Source: JANLQX01 sp031406385
GTDB taxonomy: Bacteria; Actinomycetota; Acidimicrobiia; Acidimicrobiales; JANYDT01
Direction: 5' to 3'
NCBI GenBank assembly: GCA_031406385.1
Contig: JANOHI010000012.1
Coordinates: 7,873 to 71,872, forward strand
Length of the DNA stretch: 64,000 bases
The notes below the pieces were generated by a model that was given only the letters and a program-made list of their open reading frames with translations, did no database searches and had not been told where the DNA came from. Positions 9,642 to 17,271 of the stretch are shown piece by piece (the first letter of the stretch is position 1; every line of letters begins with the position of its first letter). The position numbers and the translations under genes are program-made.

Positions 9642-9725
9642 CGATCCACCAGCCGAGTTCGAAGGCAACTACTATGCACACCTACGGACTGGAATCAACC
9701 TGCCAACCCTAAACACCTAGATGTC

Positions 9726-10856
9726 TCATGTTCGCGCCTCGAGCAGTCTCTCGATTTGCCTCATAATCTCCGTCCACTCGTACGGTGCGGCTGCTTGAGG
9801 TGCCTTCGACGACCACGCTGCGAGGGTGTCGCCACTCAGTGCGTCGCCGAGCAGCAGCGCCAATTCATCTACATCGTCGGGGTTTTGTTGGAGCAGTCCC
9901 GCACCAGAACCGGCGATCGCTGAAGCCGCTCCTGCAAGGCTGGTCGTTATCACTGGTATCCCCATGGCGAGTGCTTCGACGATCACGATGCCGAACGGCT
10001 CGTACTGGGTCGGGAGTAGAAAGAGATCGGCAGCGGCGAAGGACTTCCCGACGTCGTTGGTCGGGCCGTGCCAACGCACGCGGCCCTCGAGGCCGAGCTG
10101 CTGGATAAGCCGGGCGTAGTCGGAGATGTCGGCCTTGCCCACCACGTGGACCTCGACGCGTTGATCGGCGGTGAGTGCGACCGCCCGCAAGAGCACCCCG
10201 AAACCCTTTCGGTGAAGTTCGTTGCCGACGAAGAGCACTGCGATGGCTTCGTCGGCGATGCCCATGGCTGCCCGGGAGGACGCACGTTCGCTGACGCGTC
10301 GCTCGGCCGAGAACTCGGAAGCACTGAATCCGTTGGGTATCACCACGATCGCTGATGGATCGACCCCGTAGTGCGCGATCAGGTCCGCCTTCACCTGTTC
10401 GCCGACGACCACGACCTTTCGAGACCCAGAGGCCCTGAAGTAGATCCGCTCGAGGCGCAGAAGGGTTCGGTGGCGAGGCATCAAGAATCGAACCCATGCG
10501 GGTATCGACAGTCCTTTGACCGGGATAGGTCGGCCTGCCCGGAGCCACGCTCGGTGCACGCTTCCGACCATCAACAAATCACCGGGGGGGCAGTTCGCAC
10601 CGAGAGTCACCACGCGATCGACCCCGATCGTGCGCAACGCCTCGGCGGCAAGATTGCGGAACTTCGCCGGGCGTTGAGCATCGGCGCGCTCAATCTCGAT
10701 ATGGCGGATTCCGGCCGGCAGGAGTTCGGGCGACTCCAGTTCCCCTCCGACGAACCACGTGGTGTGTCGTTCGCCGAGATGCCGCAACAACTCCCAGGCG
10801 ACGCGTTCGACCCCGCCCCGTCGGTGGGCGCCACTGAACACCACGGCGACCTTCAC
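9726..10856 (-). CDS. Glycosyltransferase family 4
   Basis: 376 residues of GT-B fold. The N-terminus MKVAVVFSGAHRRGGVERVA has the Gly-rich acceptor loop of GT4. The C-terminal domain shows VVIPNGF, VLFVGNELHRKG and the retaining EX7E motif in EPFGIVIVE. It should transfer a sugar from a nucleotide donor to a growing glycan or lipid carrier. Start is GTG 10856, overlapping the stop of the upstream GT4 (TGA 10855-10853) as GTGA. Donor and acceptor cannot be told. It is the last gene of the lasso locus 2 minus-strand unit. Confidence 0.8.
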   Translation of the reverse strand: MKVAVVFSGAHRRGGVERVAWELLRHLGERHTTWFVGGELESPELLPAGIRHIEIERADAQRPAKFRNLAAEALRTIGVDRVVTLGANCPPGDLLMVGSVHRAWLRAGRPIPVKGLSIPAWVRFLMPRHRTLLRLERIYFRASGSRKVVVVGEQVKADLIAHYGVDPSAIVVIPNGFSASEFSAERRVSERASSRAAMGIADEAIAVLFVGNELHRKGFGVLLRAVALTADQRVEVHVVGKADISDYARLIQQLGLEGRVRWHGPTNDVGKSFAAADLFLLPTQYEPFGIVIVEALAMGIPVITTSLAGAASAIAGSGAGLLQQNPDDVDELALLLGDALSGDTLAAWSSKAPQAAAPYEWTEIMRQIERLLEART

Positions 10857-11848
10857 GCGCAGACCGACCGATAGAGCGCGGCGAGCTTGTCCGCGTGCGT
10901 CTCAATCGAGTAGCGCTCGCGCTGAACTGCCTGGAGCCGGGCACCCAGTTGGGGCCGGTCCGGGCGCTCGGCCGTGTGGCGCAGCGCAGCCCCCAACGCG
11001 TCGGGATCACCTGCCGGGTAGAGCAGTTCGGGGAAATCCCGAAGTATCTCCCGGTGGCCTCCACCGTCGGCGGCCAGCACCACAAGACCGTCGGCCATCG
11101 ATTCGGCGACGCTGAGCCCAAATGGTTCGTCTGATCGGGGGGCGAGTTGAAACGCCGATGCCGCCCGGATCGGACAAAGGTCGGTCTGAGCTCCAACGAA
11201 CTGAACCGAACCTTTCACTCCCAAGGTGCCGGCCAGTCGTTCCAGCGATGGGCGCTCTGCTCCATCGCCGGCGATGACCAGTCGCCAACCTTCGCTCCCG
11301 AGCTGGGAGCGCGCCCATCCACGGATCGCTTCATCGGTTCGCTTCTCGCGTTCGAGGCGCTGCGCAACCAGCACCTGTCTTCCGGCGTTCGGGACGAGTT
11401 CGGCGCTCGCAACGCCGTTTGGGATGACGATTGTGGTTCCCGGGACCCGTTGAGCCACATAGTCGCTGATTGCGATCTGCGCAGACAGCCGTGACGAAAT
11501 GAAACGATCGGCGGAGCGGGGAATTCCGCGTGACTGAGCAAAGTGAAGTGTCGCAACCACCCGTGATCGCCGCAGTGCGCTCACTCCCACGGCAACCATC
11601 TCTGCTGCGGTCATGTGGGCGTGGATGACATCCGCCCGACCGCTTCGCAGCAGCGCGTACGCAACTGCTGGGGAACTCGTCGCCTCCCGGTGTTTGACGC
11701 TCTGGGGCAGTGCTGAACGCATGCGGACGGGATCTCCCCCGATCACTTCCACGGCGAACCCGCGTGCGACCAGTGCCGGGGCCACCATCGTTATGTACCG
11801 TTCGACACCGGCAAATGCGTCGGATCGCACGACGTGGACTACTCGCAT
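10853..11848 (-). CDS. Glycosyltransferase family 4
   Basis: 332 residues from ATG 11848. The open frame reaches back to 11938, but the GT-B fold starts at MRVVHVVRSDAFAGVERY, so the later start is chosen. The C-terminal domain has TIVIPNGV, LVIAGDGAERPSL and EPFGLSVAE (EX7E). It lies 93 bp after the cyclase of locus 2 and overlaps the next GT4 by four bases. Having two GT4 genes on the same transcript as a lasso precursor and cyclase suggests either a glycosylated peptide or a shared promoter with the polysaccharide locus. Confidence 0.8.
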   Translation of the reverse strand: MRVVHVVRSDAFAGVERYITMVAPALVARGFAVEVIGGDPVRMRSALPQSVKHREATSSPAVAYALLRSGRADVIHAHMTAAEMVAVGVSALRRSRVVATLHFAQSRGIPRSADRFISSRLSAQIAISDYVAQRVPGTTIVIPNGVASAELVPNAGRQVLVAQRLEREKRTDEAIRGWARSQLGSEGWRLVIAGDGAERPSLERLAGTLGVKGSVQFVGAQTDLCPIRAASAFQLAPRSDEPFGLSVAESMADGLVVLAADGGGHREILRDFPELLYPAGDPDALGAALRHTAERPDRPQLGARLQAVQRERYSIETHADKLAALYRSVCA

Positions 11849-11941
11849 GGACGGATGCTTCTCATCCCCGTCGTCGTCGTCTGCCCGGCCCTGCCACGTT
11901 CGCACGCTATCGGGGCTTCGGTATTCGTCGGACAACACCGG

Positions 11942-13120
11942 CTAGTGACGGATCGCCGACTTGGTCGTAGCCAAGGTCGATAGCCACGCCAGGTGCAGCA
12001 ACATCGAGGTGTTGGCGTGCGGCTCGGATTCGGTTGACCAGTGAGTCTTCAACCACGACGCGTCGATGCCTTCGGGGAGTCCGGTGCCGTCCCAGCCACG
12101 TGCGAACTCGCGAACAGCCGGCCCAAACATCGCGCGGGTGAGGTGGGATTTCGTTTCCCGGCGGAGCAGTGCCGGCGGGAGCCGATCTCGGAAAGCAGTT
12201 TCTATGAGTCTTCGGCGTCCGGAGTGCCGATAGGGCGGTAGAACGAAAGCCGCCTCCTTGACGATATCCGGGTCCATGAGAGGACTTCTCACCTTGAGTC
12301 CACACCACTCCCCGAACGCACCCATGTTGTGACGGATCGTCTGGACACTTGGTCTGCCGAGGTAATACGTGACCCAGCTACGAGCCGAGAGGGGCTCTCT
12401 CGCCGCCTCAATCGAGCCCTTCTGTATCGCCTCAGACAGCAACTCTTCGCTGAGCCAAGGAAGATCCCATCCGAATCGATTCTGACGTTCGATCATCCTC
12501 GCCCGTAGGGAAACTGGCGCAACCATGAAGGCAAGATCTCGTGGCACCGAGCGAAGGTCCCAAGCGAAAATCTTCGCCTTCATCTCCGGCAGAGCCCCTA
12601 GCCGCCGAGGACCAAAGACTTCATCGCCACCTTCGCCCGTAAGCAGAACACCCGGCGCTAGTGAGCGCCAAATGTCAGCCCTGGTCAGTAGCCCTGGCGG
12701 CCAAACTGCGCCAAGGTCACGAAGCGCTTGTTGTGGTCCCGGCCCGAGCAGATCCAGATCCGGGTTCGTCCGAACGATCGCATCGGTGATCCCGAGAAAA
12801 CCCAGGACCAATTCCTGGTAGCGCGTCTCGTGCGTTTCCGTCAGGTCGGGAAAACGGAAGGTGACCGGAACCGGAGGATCATGGGAGGAGGAGCGGCAAG
12901 CTTCGGCTGCGGCAGCGAGCACAACGGACGAGTCGCAGCCGCCGGAGAACTCGACGTATAGCGGTTGGTCGGTGAGTTCACGAGCGACGCGCTCGACCAA
13001 GCACGCCCAAAGATCGCCACACCGCTCTTCGCCCGCCGGCGGGAAGGCAACGCCACCGGCCCAAGAGAACGGGTAGTTGAAGAGCTGTTGGTCACGGTCA
13101 GGCGACAGAACCGAGACCAC
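11942..13120 (-). CDS. Lasso cyclase-like asparagine synthase, synthetase domain only
   Basis: 392 residues. The ATP-pyrophosphatase motif SGGCDSS lies at about residues 59-65, so the glutaminase half that normally precedes it (about 200 residues) is absent; only about 55 residues stand before the P-loop. VLLTGEGGDEVFG is intact further on. The stop of the precursor lies 31 bp upstream on the same strand, so there is no room for a missing N-terminus in this unit. The role inferred is macrolactam closure on precursor A2. The truncation could be functional, because the glutaminase half of lasso cyclases is inactive, or could mean reduced activity. Confidence 0.75.
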   Translation of the reverse strand: MVSVLSPDRDQQLFNYPFSWAGGVAFPPAGEERCGDLWACLVERVARELTDQPLYVEFSGGCDSSVVLAAAAEACRSSSHDPPVPVTFRFPDLTETHETRYQELVLGFLGITDAIVRTNPDLDLLGPGPQQALRDLGAVWPPGLLTRADIWRSLAPGVLLTGEGGDEVFGPRRLGALPEMKAKIFAWDLRSVPRDLAFMVAPVSLRARMIERQNRFGWDLPWLSEELLSEAIQKGSIEAAREPLSARSWVTYYLGRPSVQTIRHNMGAFGEWCGLKVRSPLMDPDIVKEAAFVLPPYRHSGRRRLIETAFRDRLPPALLRRETKSHLTRAMFGPAVREFARGWDGTGLPEGIDASWLKTHWSTESEPHANTSMLLHLAWLSTLATTKSAIRH

Positions 13121-13151
13121 TGCGACGGACTCGTGGCGTGAACGTCAGGCG

Positions 13152-13340
13152 CTACGACGCAAATTGAAACCCGCCAACACCATTGGGAAGATCTCCTGGC
13201 TGCAAGGGTCCGCCCTGGACCGAGTAGAAACCGTCGGATTTCGGGAAGAGCGGAGACTGCGCCAGCGTGAGGTCCTGCACAGACCCGAGGGTCTGGATCG
13301 CGGGAGCTTCGTAGGGCAGCTTGCTAGAGGAGTTGTTCAT
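13152..13340 (-). CDS. Lasso-type RiPP precursor A2
   Basis: 62 residues. The leader ends in YEAPAIQTLGSVQDLTL, matching the lasso leader pattern (Tyr10, Pro13, Gly19, penultimate Thr25). The predicted core starts AQSPLFPKSDGFY and ends GGFQFAS. With cleavage two residues after Thr, the first acidic residue is Asp10, larger than the usual 7-9 ring. Cleavage one or two residues later would give a 9 or 8 ring. The C-terminal Ser fits the substrate of HprK-like lasso kinases, and one is encoded nearby. No clear ribosome site precedes ATG 13340. The gene is immediately followed by its cyclase. Confidence 0.7.
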   Translation of the reverse strand: MNNSSSKLPYEAPAIQTLGSVQDLTLAQSPLFPKSDGFYSVQGGPLQPGDLPNGVGGFQFAS

Positions 13341-13385
13341 ATACCCAGTCTACCGAGCAGGGGACCATGACCGGCATGCCCGGTG

Positions 13386-13397
13386 TCCCCTAGGGGA
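13386..13397. promoter_or_regulatory. Palindrome TCCCCTAGGGGA in divergent promoter region
   Basis: A perfect 12-base palindrome centred on CTAG between precursor A2 (minus) and the YkgJ gene (plus). About 20 bases on, CTAGGCC and GGCCTAG form a second inverted pair. A related CCCCTAGG lies at about 15044-15052 upstream of the PqqD gene. A shared regulator of locus 2 is plausible; the two LuxR-type proteins nearby are candidates. Confidence 0.45.
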
Positions 13398-13442
13398 TTG
13401 CGCTATCCACTAGGCCGAGGAGCCGGGCCTAGGGTGCTCCAG

Positions 13443-13901
13443 GTGGAGCTCGTCGAGACCCTTTCCGCGTTGTGCCGAACCTGTGGCTCGTGCTGCGATG
13501 GCTCACTGTTCGAGCTCGTAGTGCCGTCGGAGGGGGACCTCTTCGAGGTTCGCCAGCCGTGCGAATTCCTTGCGGACCTGACGTGTCAACGGTACCTCGA
13601 GCGCCCTCGGTCGTGCCGGAAGTTCCACTGCGGCGTTCTCGGCAGATTCGCAGATGGGAGCAGTTCCGCAGACGAGGCTGGAGATGCGATCCGGAAGTTT
13701 CGTGAGGTCGTTTCCGACTTGTCCGCTCGCCTTCCGGGCGATCCCGGGAAGGCATTGGCTCGCCGTATCTATGAGTCCGAGCCAGAGTTGATGCTGAGGG
13801 CGCGAAACGGTGAGTCCGTTGCCGTCGATACGCTGTTTCTCGTCGCCGGCTACCGCGAACTCAGGCTGCGATTCATTGGTTCCTCTGACTGGAACGGATG
13901 A
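13443..13901 (+). CDS. YkgJ-family cysteine-cluster protein
   Basis: 152 residues from GTG 13443. The open frame could begin at GTG 13383, but that start overlaps the palindrome. Cysteines are arranged as CRTCGSCC, then CEFLADLTCQRY and RPRSCRKFHC, the metal-binding pattern of the YkgJ/Fe-S zinc-binding family. The molecular role of the family is not settled. It is transcribed away from precursor A2 and its last 29 bases overlap the tail of the convergent HprK-like kinase gene. A link to peptide maturation is by position only. Confidence 0.65.
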   Translation: MELVETLSALCRTCGSCCDGSLFELVVPSEGDLFEVRQPCEFLADLTCQRYLERPRSCRKFHCGVLGRFADGSSSADEAGDAIRKFREVVSDLSARLPGDPGKALARRIYESEPELMLRARNGESVAVDTLFLVAGYRELRLRFIGSSDWNG

Positions 13902-14871
13902 TCCCGCCGGACGGTGAACCGCTCACGATGTTCGCCACTGCCTCGAACAGCTCCGCGTTGCGCTCTCGATCGTAAGCATCAGCCCACGGCACGTCCATCA
14001 CGGCGACCGGCAACCGTGCGGACAGCGCAGTCGCCGCTTGGAACTCCTGCATTTGATAGGTCGGTCCGCTCCACCCGATGAGACGAGACGACGGGAGCAA
14101 CCAACGAAGTGCCTCGAGGGGGTCGGCAATCCGCAAGGTCACTTCAGAGGCGTCTCGGGACGCCCGAGGGATCACAATGCCAGCGAGCTCACCCGAACCG
14201 TTGTCGATCGCCTCTGGTCTAACGGCGATCCGGCCATCGGCGGTACGGCGCACGACCCCGCGTATGTGATCCGCCAGGTAGCCTGCCCTTTCGCGGAGGC
14301 GAAGTTCGACGAGACCGGTCGACACGGTGAGCGAGCCGATGCCTTGGATGTTCTGAACGCAGGAAACATCGTCGGCGACCAGTTTCGCACCTTCGGATAT
14401 CAGGGTTGCGGCCACCGTGCTCTTGCCGACCCCCGAAGGACCGGCGATGGCCACTCGAAATCCGTTGATCGCGACCGTCGTTGCGTGGAGGCAGTACGCA
14501 CCCCTCAGGGTGGTGAGCGCGGCGAAGACCGCCCCCTGGAGTAGCACTGCGGCGAAGTCCGCATCATCGCCTGGCGTGAGCACCACCCGGACGGAGCGCA
14601 ATTGCTCGTCCACCCAGAAGTCCGCATGGCCCGCATAGCGCATGCAGTATCCGCTCGTCGGTGTGCGAGTGATCGTGAGTGGCCAGTGCAGCGGCGAGTC
14701 GAACAACTGCTCGCCGACGGGCGGGTCCTCCGGTACTTCGGCCCATTCGATCGGCCCTACCGAAACGTCCGCTGGGCCCGACGTCTCCAGCGCGGAGATG
14801 CGAAGGCTTGATGTAACGGCCAAACCGTGCAACGAATACGTCGACGGTTCGTCCGAGAGGTCAGTTCTCAC
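13873..14871 (-). CDS. HprK-like serine kinase of locus 2
   Basis: 332 residues from GTG 14871. After YCLHATTVAI comes P-loop GPSGVGKST at about 144-152, then KLVADDVSCV, the acidic Mg-binding segment. The C-terminal part is variable. It is paralogous to the kinase at 201-1106. Precursor A2 ends in Ser, the residue such kinases phosphorylate in paeninodin-type lasso peptides, which makes A2 the most likely target. A role in the polysaccharide locus is possible because the same kinase family occurs there. Confidence 0.72.
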   Translation of the reverse strand: MRTDLSDEPSTYSLHGLAVTSSLRISALETSGPADVSVGPIEWAEVPEDPPVGEQLFDSPLHWPLTITRTPTSGYCMRYAGHADFWVDEQLRSVRVVLTPGDDADFAAVLLQGAVFAALTTLRGAYCLHATTVAINGFRVAIAGPSGVGKSTVAATLISEGAKLVADDVSCVQNIQGIGSLTVSTGLVELRLRERAGYLADHIRGVVRRTADGRIAVRPEAIDNGSGELAGIVIPRASRDASEVTLRIADPLEALRWLLPSSRLIGWSGPTYQMQEFQAATALSARLPVAVMDVPWADAYDRERNAELFEAVANIVSGSPSGGIIRSSQRNQ

Positions 14872-15186
14872 GTAGCGACGTCTGAGCGGCGGGAACGAAG
14901 TTCCACCCTGGGTTCGTGCCGATCGGCGCAGTCAACCGCGGGACGCTTTCCACTCTGTCATCTTTGCTCACTCCGTCGCGGGCCGGGGCATCAACAAGCC
15001 GGTCCACAGGAAATGGCAATTCCCCGAGTGGGCCCCTAGGAATTCTGATTTTCGCGATTCGGCTGGCACTTGGCGTCCGCGACCTGCGACTTCGCATAAA
15101 CTGCCCCTGAGACAAGAGGCATTTCCCTCTCCAGTTTCGCGATCGCGCGGTCGACATCAAGGTAGGCAAGCGCCGATGGAGTCATT
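14872..15186. promoter_or_regulatory. Divergent intergenic region between kinase and PqqD genes
   Basis: 315 bases without a convincing gene. It must hold outward promoters for the HprK-like gene and the PqqD gene. I see GGGCCCCTAGGAATT at about 15041-15055, sharing CCCCTAGG with the palindrome at 13386. GGAG at 15178 serves the GTG start at 15187. A possible TTGGCG / CATAAA pair near 15072-15102 has poor spacing. Confidence 0.4.
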
Positions 15187-15459
15187 GTGGAACGCACGTA
15201 TCAACTGAGGAAGGCCGAACTCACCTGGCGCGAAGTCGGCGACGCCATCGTGATCTTGGATCTGTCCGATTCTTCGTACCTGTCGGTCAGCGGAGCGGGA
15301 CGCGTGATTTGGGACCGCCTCGACAGCGGCGCAACGCTCGCCGAACTGGTGGCCGCCGTGGTGGAAGTGTTCGACGTGAGCGAAGCGTTGGCCGCCTCGG
15401 ACACGTCGTCGTTCCTCGATGCGCTGGAGGATCGCAAACTCCTTGTTGCCCGGGCCTAG
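15187..15459 (+). CDS. PqqD-family RiPP recognition element (lasso B1 protein)
   Basis: 90 residues from GTG 15187 with a GGAG ribosome site. The order is VGDAIVILDLSDSSYLSVSG (three-strand wing), then GRVIWDRLDSGATLAELVAAV and a last helix FLDALEDRKLL, which is the PqqD/RRE fold. B1 proteins bind the YxxP leader and present it to the B2 protease. It sits in locus 2 with precursor A2, cyclase and kinase. No B2 gene is adjacent; candidates are at 1106 and 34683. Its stop overlaps the tail of the LuxR gene on the other strand. Confidence 0.8.
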   Translation: MERTYQLRKAELTWREVGDAIVILDLSDSSYLSVSGAGRVIWDRLDSGATLAELVAAVVEVFDVSEALAASDTSSFLDALEDRKLLVARA

Positions 15460-16070
15460 TTCTTCGCCTTGGCGTCAGGCTCGGCCAAGAGTCCGAGCTC
15501 GTGCGCCCGTGCCATCGCTTGGGCCCGGTTGCGCACGTCGATCTTGCGGAACAACAACCGTTGGGTGTTCTCGACCGTCTTGATGGCGATACCCAGCGTC
15601 CGAGCCGTCTGCTTGACCGATTCGCCCCTTTCGATGGAACGGAGCAGGTCGAGCTCACGCCCCGAGATCGAGATCGGTGAGATCGGTTCTGGATTGCCGC
15701 TCCGCAGCGCACCGCACAGCGAATCGACCTGCAACTCGGTCAGCACGGCCCGACCATCCGCAGCAGTGTGAACCGCCCGAATCAGCGCCTCGACGGTTTC
15801 GTCGTCTGCGACCACTGCGAGGGCGCCGGAGCGAACGGCTCGGAGGAGTTCGGCACCATCCGGTGCGGACCGAACAGCGAGGACGGCCTTCGGGGAACGC
15901 GGAGTCAACCCGGCGAGAAGATCAGTGCCTTCAGTGCCTGTCACGACCACGACATCAGCTGCGTCGGCATCGGCCAGGACCACGTGCTCATCCAACACGC
16001 GCGCCAGCAGTGCGACCAGCAGAGGTTGGTTGCCAACGACTGCCGCCGATGGCCGCGCCGGCCTCGTCAC
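15456..16070 (-). CDS. LuxR-family regulator with degenerate receiver (second of pair)
   Basis: 204 residues from GTG 16070. The frame stays open to 16304, but GTG 16070 overlaps the upstream stop (GTGA), so coupling decides the start. The C-terminal helix-turn-helix reads ISGRELDLLRSIERGES...TARTLGIAIKTVENTQRLL, a LuxR/NarL domain. The N-terminal receiver-like part has ADVVVVTGTEG where the phosphorylated Asp should end strand 3, so the acceptor is missing. It probably binds DNA without phosphorelay control. It forms a two-gene unit with the next entry. Confidence 0.75.
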   Translation of the reverse strand: MTRPARPSAAVVGNQPLLVALLARVLDEHVVLADADAADVVVVTGTEGTDLLAGLTPRSPKAVLAVRSAPDGAELLRAVRSGALAVVADDETVEALIRAVHTAADGRAVLTELQVDSLCGALRSGNPEPISPISISGRELDLLRSIERGESVKQTARTLGIAIKTVENTQRLLFRKIDVRNRAQAMARAHELGLLAEPDAKAKN

Positions 16071-16708
16071 GAAGCAACCTCGGTCTGGGTGAGCAGCCCG
16101 AGCCGAATTGCTGTGGCGACAGCCTGTGACTGACTCTGAACCCCGAGGCGTCGGAATACGCGCTGCTTGTGGTTCTCGATGGTTCGGTGACTTACCCCGA
16201 GCGCTTCGGCCATGTGCCTGGAGGTGTGCCCCCGGGCCAGCAGGTGCAATACCTCGAGCTCCCGGGCGGTGAGCGGGACAGGGCCGAGACGGGGCGCCTC
16301 CCATCGGCGCAGCGTGCGCTGAGCCGGATCGATCACTGCCCTCACTAGGACAGCTTCCCCGGAGGCCTCGTCGACGAAGGAGTCGAAACCATCAGACAGC
16401 GCGCTCGCCAGTTCGGCGACGGACAGGCTGGCGTGCACGCCGACGATACGTGCGGCCGGCGCGGCGGACCGAACCGCCCGGGCTGCAGCTCGCCACTGCG
16501 CCTCCGATCCAGTTCGCTGCCCGCCTTGATGGATCACCACGATGTCGGGTTCGAGAGCTGCGAGATCGGCCATGGACGTCGGCTCGGTGGCGGCGACGAC
16601 CTGCAGCCCGGCCGCAACGTCGAAGAGCAACTCGAGGCCTCGCCGCCACCAGTGAGAAGGGTCGACGATTGCGAGACGGAGGGGAGGCGCCACCGATGAC
16701 TCTTTCAT
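16067..16708 (-). CDS. LuxR-family regulator with degenerate receiver (first of pair)
   Basis: 213 residues. The receiver fold starts LRLAIVDPSHWWRRGLELLF; strand 3 reads PDIVVIHQGG, with His in place of the phospho-acceptor Asp. The C-terminus has the LuxR helix-turn-helix LTARELEVLHLLARGHTSRHMAEALG, then HRTIENHKQRVFRRLG. No partner histidine kinase is nearby. Tandem position with a second receiver-degenerate regulator suggests that the two act together, perhaps on the lasso or polysaccharide genes. Targets are not shown by sequence. Confidence 0.78.
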   Translation of the reverse strand: MKESSVAPPLRLAIVDPSHWWRRGLELLFDVAAGLQVVAATEPTSMADLAALEPDIVVIHQGGQRTGSEAQWRAAARAVRSAAPAARIVGVHASLSVAELASALSDGFDSFVDEASGEAVLVRAVIDPAQRTLRRWEAPRLGPVPLTARELEVLHLLARGHTSRHMAEALGVSHRTIENHKQRVFRRLGVQSQSQAVATAIRLGLLTQTEVAS

Positions 16709-16901
16709 CCGAGCATCATTCCATGCGTGGTCGACGGGACGCCCAGCGCGAGGAATTCAGCCGACGGCGTAGAGCGGCGAGTCCTGAGTGGTCCCGCGCA
16801 TCGGAGCCACCAGAACCAGGTCGATGACTGGGGGCGGTTGGGCCTGCCCAGACTTCCGGAGCCTGCTCAGGTTCAGGCTGCGTGCGCGCGAAGGGCAGCT
16901 G

Positions 16902-17088
16902 AATGAAGTGTCTCAAATCAGCCGGCTTCAGCCAGTTGTTCTACGACGCCTCGCTGATTCCGAGATCCTTCACGATCTCTTGGAACGACGCTTCGCCTCC
17001 GGGCGACAAAAACCAGGTCACGACGGAACTCCAACGGCTTGGCTTCGGCGAGACGACTCACTCTCTCGCGTGAAGACAACGTCTCCAC
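16902..17088 (-). pseudogene. IS3-family transposase OrfA remnant
   Basis: On the minus strand one frame reads SSRERVSRLAEAKPLEFRRD. After a frameshift the next frame reads GGEASFQEIVKDLGISEAS, a stop codon, then NNWLKPADLRH. This matches the helix-turn-helix OrfA of IS3 elements, in which EFRRDVVAVARRGEASF...GIS is typical. At least one frameshift and one nonsense codon show it is dead. No OrfB is seen. The flanks 16709-16901 and 17089-17271 hold no gene I can support. Confidence 0.6.
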
Positions 17089-17271
17089 TCGTTGGGTTCA
17101 CCTAAAACCTGGGCGGGCCCACCCCGCCTAGCTCGAATCGCCACGATGCTCGAAACGGTAGGCGTCCCTTGTGGTGTTGGGGTTTCAGGGGGTTCGGAGG
17201 ATCCACCCGCGGGCGAGCCATCGGCGTGATCCTCGGTGTGTTCCTGCAAGAACGCACTCCAAGGCGAACGA

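Noticed and set aside
8489..9712. Long open frames on both strands across the Thr/Pro-rich part of the glycosidase gene
   Set aside because: They arise from the ACC/ACG repeat, which has no stops in several frames. The products are His/Asp or Val/Gly runs without a fold.
13383..13442. GTG 13383 as start of the YkgJ-like gene
   Set aside because: It sits on the CTAG palindrome and adds residues with no family similarity; GTG 13443 fits the usual distance to the Cys cluster.
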